DNA of 18,519 nt. Source: Actinomycetes bacterium. Lineage in GTDB: Bacteria; Actinomycetota; Thermoleophilia; Solirubrobacterales; JACPNS01. Below, one piece after another: positions 1 to 6,130 of this stretch. The stretch is from positions 1-18,519 of the forward strand of contig JAEYBE010000043.1 of NCBI GenBank assembly GCA_023404495.1, written 5' to 3'. The notes under the pieces are model-generated. The model was not told the origin of the DNA and did no database searches. It saw nothing but the letters and a program-made list of their open reading frames with translations. The translations under genes were made by a program, and so were the position numbers. Each line of letters opens with the position of its first letter. Within the stretch, counting starts at the first letter, position 1.

Positions 1-2
1 GG

Positions 3-2144
3 GTGTCCCTGCTTGAGGGCGGTGGGACTCACTTCTGCGCGATCGTCTCGGGCGGGGTCGTCAAGTGTTGGGGCACGAGCTTCGGCGGCGAGCTCGGCGA
101 TGGGTTGAACACTGAGTCCCAAATCCCCGTCAGCGTGAGCGGCATCTCAAGCGGCGCGACCGATCTGGCGCTCAGCTTTGGCTTCAGCTGCGCGCTTGTC
201 TCCGGTGGCGTCAAGTGCTGGGGCATGAACTACGCCGGCCAACTTGGAAACGGCTCGACCAATCAAAGCGACACCCCTTCGGACGTCGTTGGGCTTGGTT
301 CTGGTGTGACCGCGATTGCGGCCGGCGAGGGAGCCGTTTGCGCTTTGCAAGGAACATCCGTCAAGTGCTGGGGCTCAAACGAAGGTGGTCTACTCGGCCT
401 CTCCGGCCCCGACTACTCGGACACACCGGTCACTGTGACCACCGTCAGCAGTCCGAGTGCGGCAATCACGGTCGGTGCCGGCTTCGCCTGTCTTCTCGAC
501 AACGGTGCCGTCAAGTGCTGGGGCTCCAACGAAGCTGGGCGGCTCGGCAACGAATCATCGGAGGGTTCGCTCACACCGGTCACCGTGGCCGGTGCAGATT
601 CCGGCGCGACCGAGATACACGCCGGCTCCTCGCATGTCTGCGCCATGGTCTCCGGCCTGATCAAGTGCTGGGGTGAGAACATTTACGGTCAGCTCGGCGT
701 GCCGGGCGGCTCCTCGCTAGTCCCAGTGAATGTCGCTGGCATCAGCGGGGTGAGTCAGGTGAACGTCGGCAATAACCACGCGTGCGCGGCTGGGGGCGAC
801 ACGGTCTGGTGTTGGGGTTATGGGGCCGACGGTGCGATCGGCGACGGAGCGCGGAACAGCCGTTCCACTCCAACCGCAACAGAGCCGCTCGGAAGCGGAT
901 TCACCGAACTTGCGGTGGGTCGCAACCACAGCTGCGCCGTGGTATCCGGCGCGGCAAGATGCTGGGGCCAGTTCTACGACGTCGTCGCTGACACGGGCGA
1001 TACAACCAGTTCGGCTTCTCCGTCGACGATCAGCGGCCTCGAAAGTGGTGTCTCGAAGATCGCAACCAATGGAAACCATGCTTGCGCAGTCAAATCTGGT
1101 GGCGCCTACTGTTGGGGTGCCAACGGGCTGGGCCAGATAGGAGATGGCTCTACCGACACCGCCGATTCGCCGACAGCTGTGAACGGACTCACGGCAGATG
1201 TCACCGATATCGCCCTCGCCGGCGACAACACCTGCGCAGTCGTCGATGGCGGAGCCAAGTGCTGGGGCTACAACTACGAAGGCACTCTCGGAAACGGCAC
1301 GAGCGGAGACGGCACTAATTCGCCCACGCCCGTCGATGTCCAGGGGCTCGGAGCCGGATCGGGCGTCACCGACATCTCGGTATCGCGCTCTTACGTATGC
1401 GCCGTCGTCGCCGGTGGGGTCAAGTGCTGGGGCTACAACGAAGACGGCCGTCTCGGAGACGGGACGAACACCAGCTCAAATGTGCCGGTGACAGTCATCG
1501 CTCCTGGCTCTGGAGTGACCTCTGTTTCGCTTGGCAGCGATCACGCCTGCGCTGTCGTCTCTGCTGCGCTCAAGTGCTGGGGCTACAACGGCGCCGGACA
1601 GCTTGGTGACGGTACGACGACCGACCGCGCGCTGCCGACCGACGTCACCGGCCTCGACTCGGGCGTCACCGCGGTCTCCGCGGGTGACGAGTCGACCTGC
1701 GCAGTGGTTTCGGGACTGGTCAAGTGCTGGGGCGACGGGGACGACGGAAAGCTCGGCGACGGCACGGCGTGGCGGAACACGCCGCAGCGCGTCAGCGGCC
1801 AGAATGATCCTGCGGGGCCTGGCGGCGCAGAACCGGAGCCAGTCGTCGTGATCCCTTCGATTTCGAAGGTGCCCAGTTCCGCTCGCGCTACGAAGAAGAT
1901 CGTGCTCACCGTGAATTGCCCTGCCGGCTGCACGCTCAAGCTGCGCCTGAAGATCGGTAAATCGACCGTCAAACTCCCGAGCGTCAAGGTCAAGTCAGGG
2001 GCGACCAAGGCCACGATCAAGCTCTCGAGCAAGGCGCGCAAGAAGGTCGCGGCCGGGCTTAAGCGTCACCGCAAGGTGAGATTGACGGTCACGCCGAGCA
2101 ACTCGTCCGGCACGGGCGCGGCGAAAACGATTCGCTTGAAATAG
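3..2144 (+). CDS. RCC1-repeat secreted protein, 5' end cut by the window
   Basis: The 713 visible codons hold about twelve repeats of roughly 50 residues. Each contains a CA-V-SG-KCWG core followed by a G-LG-G stretch and a P-V-V-GL-SGV segment, which is the RCC1/BNR-like beta-propeller signature. The visible start falls inside a repeat, since VSLLEGGGTHFCAIVSGG aligns with later repeats, so the real start and any signal peptide lie upstream. Paired cysteines in almost every repeat suggest an exported, disulfide-bonded protein. After the repeats, from about residue 610, comes a proline-rich linker and a lysine-rich beta domain with a CPAGC motif, a tail common on secreted proteins of Solirubrobacterales. 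Bacterial RCC1 proteins of this kind have no settled function; adhesion or surface display is inference. It converges on asd with only 11 bases between stops. Confidence 0.9.
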   Translation: MSLLEGGGTHFCAIVSGGVVKCWGTSFGGELGDGLNTESQIPVSVSGISSGATDLALSFGFSCALVSGGVKCWGMNYAGQLGNGSTNQSDTPSDVVGLGSGVTAIAAGEGAVCALQGTSVKCWGSNEGGLLGLSGPDYSDTPVTVTTVSSPSAAITVGAGFACLLDNGAVKCWGSNEAGRLGNESSEGSLTPVTVAGADSGATEIHAGSSHVCAMVSGLIKCWGENIYGQLGVPGGSSLVPVNVAGISGVSQVNVGNNHACAAGGDTVWCWGYGADGAIGDGARNSRSTPTATEPLGSGFTELAVGRNHSCAVVSGAARCWGQFYDVVADTGDTTSSASPSTISGLESGVSKIATNGNHACAVKSGGAYCWGANGLGQIGDGSTDTADSPTAVNGLTADVTDIALAGDNTCAVVDGGAKCWGYNYEGTLGNGTSGDGTNSPTPVDVQGLGAGSGVTDISVSRSYVCAVVAGGVKCWGYNEDGRLGDGTNTSSNVPVTVIAPGSGVTSVSLGSDHACAVVSAALKCWGYNGAGQLGDGTTTDRALPTDVTGLDSGVTAVSAGDESTCAVVSGLVKCWGDGDDGKLGDGTAWRNTPQRVSGQNDPAGPGGAEPEPVVVIPSISKVPSSARATKKIVLTVNCPAGCTLKLRLKIGKSTVKLPSVKVKSGATKATIKLSSKARKKVAAGLKRHRKVRLTVTPSNSSGTGAAKTIRLK
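40..1770 (+). repeat. Tandem RCC1-type coding repeats, about 12 copies
   Basis: The coding sequence is a tandem series of about 150-base units. The most conserved DNA is the stretch encoding VKCWG, where tcaagtgctgggg recurs nearly unchanged, for example near 210, 361, 511, 661, 1420, 1569 and 1720. The units between these anchors have diverged in sequence and slightly in length, so this is an old protein-repeat array, not a recent DNA duplication. Confidence 0.8.
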
Positions 2145-2155
2145 CCGGGCGCCGG

Positions 2156-3214
2156 CTAGCCGGAGGCAGCAGTGCCGGGCGAGACGAGCCCGCGCGAGAC
2201 CAGCGCTTCGGCGATCTGCACCGCGTTGAGCGCGGCACCCTTCAAGAGGTTGTCGCCGACTACGAAGAGGTGCAGCGAGTTCGGCGCCGAGTCGTCCACT
2301 CGAATGCGCCCGACAAGCACGTCGCCTTCGCCTTCAGCGTCGATCGCCATCGGGTATTTCGCGCTCGCCGGTTCGTCGACGACGCGTACGCCGGGCTGGG
2401 CCTCAAGCGCCTCGCGGGCCTGCTCTGCACTCAGCGGCAATTCGGTCTGAATCGTCACAGCCTCGGAGTGGCCGACGTAGACCGGTACGCGCGTGCAGGT
2501 GGCGGTCACGGGGAGGTCCGGCAACGACATGATCTTGCGCGTCTCGTTGATCAGCTTGCGCTCTTCGTCGGTGTAGTCATCACCGTCCTTGAAGGACCCG
2601 GCCTGAGGGAGCACATTGAAGGCGATCTGATGCGGGTAGCTCTTGGGTGCCGGCGGGTTCTCGTCATTGACAATTGCCTGGGTCTCCGCGCGCAGCTCGT
2701 CGATCGCCGCCTTGCCGGTGCCGGATACCGACTGCATCGTCGTGACGATCACACGTTGCAGCGCTGCGACTTCGTGCAGGGCCTTCAGCGGCACAAGCAT
2801 CTGCGCGGTCGAACAATTCGGATTGGCGATGATCTTGCGGCCGCCGTCCCCGACCGCGGCGTCGAGCGCATCGGCATTGACCTCAGGCACGACAAGCGGG
2901 ATGTCGTCGTGCATGCGCCAGTACGAAGAGTTGTCGACGACGATCGCCCCGGTCTCGGCGAACTTCGGTGCCCACTCAGCTGAAGTGCCTGCGCCGGCCG
3001 AGAAGATCGCGATGTCAAATCCGTCGAGATTGCCGTCGGCAAGCTCGATCACCTCGACGTCCTGGCCGCCGATCACCACTTTGCTGCCGGCCGAGCGCGC
3101 AGAGGCCATCGGCACGATCTCGCGAGCGGGGAATCCGCGGCGGGCGAGCGTACGGAGCATCTGGGTGCCGACGACTCCCGTCGCACCCACCACAGCTACC
3201 CGGTAGCTGCTCAT
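2156..3214 (-). CDS. asd: Aspartate-semialdehyde dehydrogenase
   Basis: It makes L-aspartate 4-semialdehyde from aspartyl phosphate with NADPH in the cytoplasm, the second step toward lysine, diaminopimelate, threonine and methionine. The 352-residue protein has the normal family length. It opens with the nucleotide-binding loop VVGATGVVG (residues 8-16), has the catalytic cysteine in NPNCSTAQM (Cys134), the SVSGTGKAAIDEL segment, the catalytic histidine in VPVYVGHSEA (His249), and the GDNLLKGAALNAVQIAE helix near the C-terminus. The ATG overlaps the lysC stop by four bases (ATGA), so the two are probably translationally coupled and made in matched amounts. Nothing in the sequence looks damaged. 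Confidence 0.97.
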   Translation of the reverse strand: MSSYRVAVVGATGVVGTQMLRTLARRGFPAREIVPMASARSAGSKVVIGGQDVEVIELADGNLDGFDIAIFSAGAGTSAEWAPKFAETGAIVVDNSSYWRMHDDIPLVVPEVNADALDAAVGDGGRKIIANPNCSTAQMLVPLKALHEVAALQRVIVTTMQSVSGTGKAAIDELRAETQAIVNDENPPAPKSYPHQIAFNVLPQAGSFKDGDDYTDEERKLINETRKIMSLPDLPVTATCTRVPVYVGHSEAVTIQTELPLSAEQAREALEAQPGVRVVDEPASAKYPMAIDAEGEGDVLVGRIRVDDSAPNSLHLFVVGDNLLKGAALNAVQIAEALVSRGLVSPGTAASG

Positions 3215-3720
3215 GGCGCGACTGGCCTGAAGTTCCCGGTCGCCTGTTCCTCGGCGACCCCAAGATCAAAGGCGTCGTGCAGCGCGCGGACGGCGTCCGG
3301 GACCTTCTCGCCCGGAATGACGCAGGAAATCTTGATCGGTGAAGTGCTGATCATCTCGATGTTGATGCCCTGTTCTCCAAGCACCGTGAAAACCTTCGCG
3401 GCGACGCCCGGGTGTGAGCGCATGCCCGCGCCGATCACCGAGACCTTGCCCATCGTGGAGTCACTCTCGACGGCTTCGAACTCGTCCATCTCGTTGAGTG
3501 TGTCGAGCGCAACGGGCAGGTCGTCCTTGGGGACCGTGAAGGTCATCTCGGCCGGCGAACCCAGCGGCTCGTTCTGGATGATCATGTCGACGTTGATGTT
3601 CGCGTCGGCGAGCTTGGTGAAGAGCTCGCCGGCGACTCCCGGGCGGTCGGGAACACCGCGCACGGTCACGCGCGCCTCATCGGTGAGGTGGGTGACTGCT
3701 GTTACCAAAGGCTGTTCCAT
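3211..3720 (-). CDS. lysC: Aspartate kinase beta subunit from an internal start
   Basis: Inside lysC, in frame, an ATG at codon 249 (MEQPLVTAVTHL) is preceded by AGGAGG with a five-base gap, the strongest ribosome binding site in the window. Translation from here would give a 169-residue protein containing only the two ACT domains. Aspartokinases of Corynebacterium glutamicum and Bacillus are known to be alpha2beta2 enzymes whose beta chain is made from just such an internal start, so established knowledge supports the reading. The full-length start has no visible Shine-Dalgarno, so the beta chain may be translated at least as well as the alpha chain. The beta chain gives allosteric control and holds the ACT-ACT interface. 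Confidence 0.8.
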   Translation of the reverse strand: MEQPLVTAVTHLTDEARVTVRGVPDRPGVAGELFTKLADANINVDMIIQNEPLGSPAEMTFTVPKDDLPVALDTLNEMDEFEAVESDSTMGKVSVIGAGMRSHPGVAAKVFTVLGEQGINIEMISTSPIKISCVIPGEKVPDAVRALHDAFDLGVAEEQATGNFRPVAP

Positions 3721-4464
3721 CGTTTCCTCCTGAGAGACGACCATCGTACCCGTGCCGTCGTGAAAGCTGGATCGGCAGTGGATGCGCACTCCGTGATTGC
3801 GCGCGTACTCGATCGAGCGCAGTTGCAGCACACCCGCACCGGAAGCGCTCATCTCAAGCACCTCTTCAAAGCTCACCACCGGCAGCATCTTCGCGTTTGG
3901 CACGATGCGCGGGTCCGCGTTGAATACGCCATCAACGTCTGTGTAGATCTCGCAGACATCGGCGCCGATCGCCGCCGCCACCGCGACCGCCGTCGTGTCG
4001 CTGCCGCCGCGGCCGAGCGTGGTCACGTCCTTGCTGTCGGTTGAGACGCCCTGGAAGCCGGCGACCAGCACGATCTTCGCCTCGCCCAGCGCCTCCTTGA
4101 TGCGGTCGGCGCGCACATCGACGATCCGGGCCTTGGTGTGCGAGGTGTCGGTGATGATCCCGGCCTGCGAGCCGGTCAGGCTGATCGCCTCATGGCCCAT
4201 GTCGTGGATCGCCATCGCCGCAAGCGCACACGAGATGCGCTCACCGGTCGAGAGCAGCATGTCCATCTCGCGAGCGACCGGACGTTCGCTGATCTCGTTG
4301 GCTTGCTCGACCAGACGGTCGGTCATCTTGCCTTGCGCGCTAAGAACGGCGACAACGCGGTTGCCCTTCTCGTGGGCGGCGACGATCCGCCGCGCCGCAT
4401 TTTTGATGCGCTCGGTGTCGGCCACAGACGTGCCGCCGAACTTCATGACAATCGTTTCGCTCAC
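3211..4464 (-). CDS. lysC: Aspartate kinase, alpha (full-length) subunit
   Basis: It phosphorylates L-aspartate with ATP, the committed and usually feedback-controlled step of the aspartate family. I start it at the GTG encoding MSETIVMKFGGTSVAD, giving 417 residues, the usual actinobacterial length; the open frame continues upstream to 4932 but that extension lacks family similarity and runs through hicB and hicA on the other strand. KFGGTS (residues 8-13) is the kinase N-terminal motif, followed by the ATP-binding LGRGGSDTTAVA. Two ACT domains fill the C-terminal 150 residues (VTVRGVPDRPGVAGELF and VSVIGAGMRSHPGVAAKVF), where lysine and threonine bind in relatives. No Shine-Dalgarno precedes the GTG, but a -10-like TAACCT ends seven bases upstream, which fits a leaderless transcript. 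Confidence 0.95.
   Translation of the reverse strand: MSETIVMKFGGTSVADTERIKNAARRIVAAHEKGNRVVAVLSAQGKMTDRLVEQANEISERPVAREMDMLLSTGERISCALAAMAIHDMGHEAISLTGSQAGIITDTSHTKARIVDVRADRIKEALGEAKIVLVAGFQGVSTDSKDVTTLGRGGSDTTAVAVAAAIGADVCEIYTDVDGVFNADPRIVPNAKMLPVVSFEEVLEMSASGAGVLQLRSIEYARNHGVRIHCRSSFHDGTGTMVVSQEETMEQPLVTAVTHLTDEARVTVRGVPDRPGVAGELFTKLADANINVDMIIQNEPLGSPAEMTFTVPKDDLPVALDTLNEMDEFEAVESDSTMGKVSVIGAGMRSHPGVAAKVFTVLGEQGINIEMISTSPIKISCVIPGEKVPDAVRALHDAFDLGVAEEQATGNFRPVAP
3726..3731 (-). promoter_or_regulatory. Internal Shine-Dalgarno for lysC beta
   Basis: On the minus strand this reads AGGAGG, five bases before the internal ATG at 3720. It matches the 16S anti-Shine-Dalgarno fully and lies within codons of the linker between the kinase and ACT domains. 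Confidence 0.75.
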
Positions 4465-4471
4465 GTTGGGC

Positions 4472-4477
4472 AGGTTA
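4472..4477 (-). promoter_or_regulatory. Candidate -10 element for leaderless lysC
   Basis: On the minus strand TAACCT is followed by exactly seven bases and then the lysC GTG. A -10 at this distance would start RNA at or next to the start codon. No convincing -35 hexamer is visible, so this rests on spacing and the missing Shine-Dalgarno. Confidence 0.4.
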
Positions 4478-4575
4478 GTTGCACTTGTTTTGCAGAGTTG
4501 GTACGGAGTTTTTGCGTATCGGTCTTGATCTGTAACACCGGCATCGGTAGCGTCGCGCTCGATGTACGTCACAGG

Positions 4576-4581
4576 TAAAAT
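4576..4581 (+). promoter_or_regulatory. Candidate -10 element for leaderless hicB
   Basis: TAAAAT is followed by seven bases and then the ATG at 4589, the same geometry as lysC on the other strand. It argues for the 4589 start, because the in-frame ATG at 4562 would lie upstream of the promoter. No clear -35 is visible. Confidence 0.45.
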
Positions 4582-4588
4582 CGACCCA

Positions 4589-4816
4589 ATGGCAGATCTC
4601 GAACTCACGGTGCTTTTTGAAGTGGTCGAGGATGGTTGGATCATGGCGTCGCTTCCGGAGTTGCCGGGCGTCCTGACCCAGGGGCGCACGCTTGAAGAGG
4701 CGCGCCACAACATCCTTGATGCTCTTTCGATGGTCCTGGGCGGAGACCCGGAAGCATCTGACACCGAAGCATCCGGTACGCACATCGAGAGACTCGCCCT
4801 TGCACTCACGAATTGA
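4589..4816 (+). CDS. hicB: HicB-family antitoxin
   Basis: The 75-residue protein is the compact HicB fold (partial RNase H-like): ELTVLFEVVEDGWIMASLPELPGV then QGRTLEEARHNILDAL, the family hallmark. HicB binds and blocks the HicA mRNA interferase; many HicB proteins also carry a C-terminal ribbon-helix-helix or HTH domain for autorepression. Here the chain ends soon after the fold with a short acidic EASDTEASG tail, so no DNA-binding domain is visible and autoregulation may be weak or absent. I chose ATG 4589 (MADLEL) because of the -10 spacing; ATG 4562 would add nine residues. Antitoxin precedes toxin, the reverse of E. coli hicAB. It could also be a solitary UPF0150 protein, but the HicA-like neighbour argues otherwise. 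Confidence 0.85.
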   Translation: MADLELTVLFEVVEDGWIMASLPELPGVLTQGRTLEEARHNILDALSMVLGGDPEASDTEASGTHIERLALALTN

Positions 4817-4995
4817 AACGACGGGATCTCGAGCGAGAGCTCCGTCGGCTTGGAAGTAGGTTCGTGCGCCACGGCGGATCTCACGACCAGTGGGTCAGCG
4901 CATCTGGGCGCCCGTTGACCGTGCCACGTCATCGGGAGATCGCGGAAACCATCGCTCGCAAGCTGCTCAACGCGGCGCGCTTGCCCAGGGCCTAG
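4813..4995 (+). CDS. hicA: HicA-family mRNA interferase toxin
   Basis: This 60-residue basic protein has the small dsRNA-binding-like fold of HicA: an N-terminal helix (MKRRDLERELRRLGSRF), then the RHGGSHDQW strand with the catalytic histidine (His24), then LTVPRHREI and a final helix ending NAARL. HicA cleaves mRNA and stops growth when free of HicB. The start is a TTG overlapping the hicB stop (TTGA, four bases), so toxin translation probably depends on antitoxin translation and initiates poorly, which would keep HicA low. Its TAG stop overlaps the stop of the converging DUF2149 gene in one CTAG. The essential residues are present, so it is probably functional. Confidence 0.85.
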   Translation: MKRRDLERELRRLGSRFVRHGGSHDQWVSASGRPLTVPRHREIAETIARKLLNAARLPRA

Positions 4996-5345
4996 TTGCC
5001 GGTCGAGCCAGTCGCCCCCTTGGGCTTGACGATCACGGTGCGGCCATCAGATAGCTGGTAGACCTCGCCGAGCTTCTTGCCTTTACCGACCACGGTCGAT
5101 CCTGGCTCGACGGTGATCTGCTCGGCGGTCTGGTCCTGCTTGGTGACCACGGAGTCCTTGGGGACCTGTTGCGAAGTGGTCTTGTTCTTCAGCACGTCCG
5201 GCGTGAGATTGACCGAGCTCAGCGCAGCCAACAAGAAGGCAACGGCGAGCACGATGCCAAGGTCGAAAAGGTTGACCAGGCCGTCCAGCGGATCGCCGGC
5301 GCGATCCTCGTGCGAACGGGCGCGGGCTGAGACCTTCGCGCTCAT
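4992..5345 (-). CDS. DUF2149-type membrane protein, ExbD/MotB-like partner
   Basis: The 117 residues have one transmembrane helix (about 27-45), preceded by the DPLDGLVNLFDLG motif that I recognise as DUF2149. Asp28 sits at the start of the helix, where ExbD, TolR and MotB carry their proton-binding aspartate. A flexible Lys/Thr/Gln-rich stretch and a small beta domain (about 78-112) follow outside the membrane; it resembles neither the ExbD periplasmic domain nor the OmpA-like domain of MotB. Its ATG overlaps the stop of the upstream ExbB/MotA-like gene (ATGA), so the two are co-translated. In methanogens DUF2149 genes occur beside MotA/TolQ/ExbB genes and a CobN-like chelatase, which supports a motor pair. 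What it drives is unknown. Confidence 0.75.
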   Translation of the reverse strand: MSAKVSARARSHEDRAGDPLDGLVNLFDLGIVLAVAFLLAALSSVNLTPDVLKNKTTSQQVPKDSVVTKQDQTAEQITVEPGSTVVGKGKKLGEVYQLSDGRTVIVKPKGATGSTGN

Positions 5346-6013
5346 GCCCCGATCGCCACGCTTCCGGGCTCGGTGTGGGCTTGGGTAGATGGCGGGGACG
5401 GCGTGTCGCTCAGCGCAGCCGCGACGTACTCGACATCAGAGAAGTCTTGGGAGTAGAGACGGTCACGCACCATCGAGACCGCGAAGGCGATCATGCCGAT
5501 CAGCAGGCCGGTGACGGTGACGCTGAATGCCACGCGCAAGTCGCTGGTGAGGCGCTGAATGTCGCCGTTTGAAAGCGCGGCAAGCGCCGGTGAGAGCGGA
5601 ATCAGCGTGCCCATCAGGCCCAGCGCCGGACCCATGCGCACGAGGATCCGGGTGCGCTCGAGCCGGCGCAGCGAGCTGTAGTCGTACTCGGCCAGGCGCT
5701 TGGCGATGCGGTCCTCGCGATCCGGGTAGGGCCGCTGGAGCACCAGCGCATCAAGCGCCTCGCTCATACGGTCGTTGTATCCGAGTGCGTGCACAGTGTT
5801 CAGCGCCGACTGATTGTCGCCGATCGCCAGATAGTGGCGCGCGTAGGCGATCGCGTGGTCGAGCCGCTCGATTCCGCGGCCGCGCCGCTTGTAGGCCTCG
5901 GCCAGCAGCACGCCGACCTCGAAGATCGCGTATGCCAGCGCCAGAATCGCTGCGATCAGCACCGGGTACAAAAGCGCCTCGGCGATGTCGAAAAGGAGAC
6001 TTTCGATCTTCAC
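5342..6013 (-). CDS. MotA/TolQ/ExbB-family proton channel protein
   Basis: The 223 residues have three membrane segments. The first is near the N-terminus (about 9-38). A cytoplasmic loop rich in charged helices follows. Then come the family-defining pair: a segment starting RMGPALGLMGTLIPL, and FSVTVTGLLIGMIAFAVSMV. The GPALGLMGTLIPL stretch matches the GLLGTVxGM signature of ExbB/TolQ/MotA. These proteins form a ring around a partner with a membrane aspartate and use the proton motive force to move it; the DUF2149 protein downstream supplies that residue. The start is GTG at 6013 (MKIESLLFDIAEAL) without a good Shine-Dalgarno. The gene is divergent from the heme transport operon across a 117-base region with an iron-box-like dyad, so co-regulation is plausible. 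Confidence 0.88.
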   Translation of the reverse strand: MKIESLLFDIAEALLYPVLIAAILALAYAIFEVGVLLAEAYKRRGRGIERLDHAIAYARHYLAIGDNQSALNTVHALGYNDRMSEALDALVLQRPYPDREDRIAKRLAEYDYSSLRRLERTRILVRMGPALGLMGTLIPLSPALAALSNGDIQRLTSDLRVAFSVTVTGLLIGMIAFAVSMVRDRLYSQDFSDVEYVAAALSDTPSPPSTQAHTEPGSVAIGA

Positions 6014-6065
6014 GTGGGTTTCAACTTAGCGTCAGAGGGTGTGCCGGAAGGCCCAGAGCTCTTCT

Positions 6066-6082
6066 CCTAGCTCCGAACTAGG
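6066..6082. promoter_or_regulatory. Inverted repeat CCTAG-N7-CTAGG between divergent operons
   Basis: A 5-7-5 perfect dyad lies between the exbB-like start and the iron-box-like dyad. It sits closer to the exbB-like gene and could be a second operator half or part of its promoter. Short dyads occur by chance, so confidence is low. Confidence 0.3.
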
Positions 6083-6085
6083 GAA

Positions 6086-6099
6086 TTAGGCTACCCTAA
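6086..6099. promoter_or_regulatory. Candidate DtxR/IdeR-type iron operator (heme operon)
   Basis: TTAGGCTACCCTAA is a TTAGG-N4-CCTAA dyad. It matches 13 of the last 14 positions of the published DtxR/IdeR consensus TWAGGTTAGSCTAACCTWA, but the first five positions do not match. It is centred about 38 bases before the hmuT-like ATG and about 80 bases before the exbB-like GTG, so a bound repressor could block both. The same architecture recurs before hugZ. Confidence 0.6.
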
Positions 6100-6130
6100 C
6101 TGCCGTTCCCCTCCATTTCATCTTCCCCAA

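Noticed and set aside
40..1770. Regular DNA repeats considered as a CRISPR array or satellite
   Set aside because: The repeats are coding, about 150 bases apart, diverged, and explained by RCC1 protein repeats.
2152..2163. 12-base palindrome CCGGCTAGCCGG at the asd stop as a terminator
   Set aside because: It has no loop and no T-run on either strand, so a terminator role is not supported.
4465..4932. N-terminal extension of lysC in the open frame up to 4932
   Set aside because: The extension has no aspartokinase similarity, overlaps hicB and hicA on the other strand, and the family N-terminus begins exactly at the GTG at 4464.
4813..4995. hicA considered as a degraded remnant because of its TTG start and small size
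   Set aside because: 60 residues is the normal HicA length, the catalytic GGSH motif is intact and the overlap with hicB is tidy.
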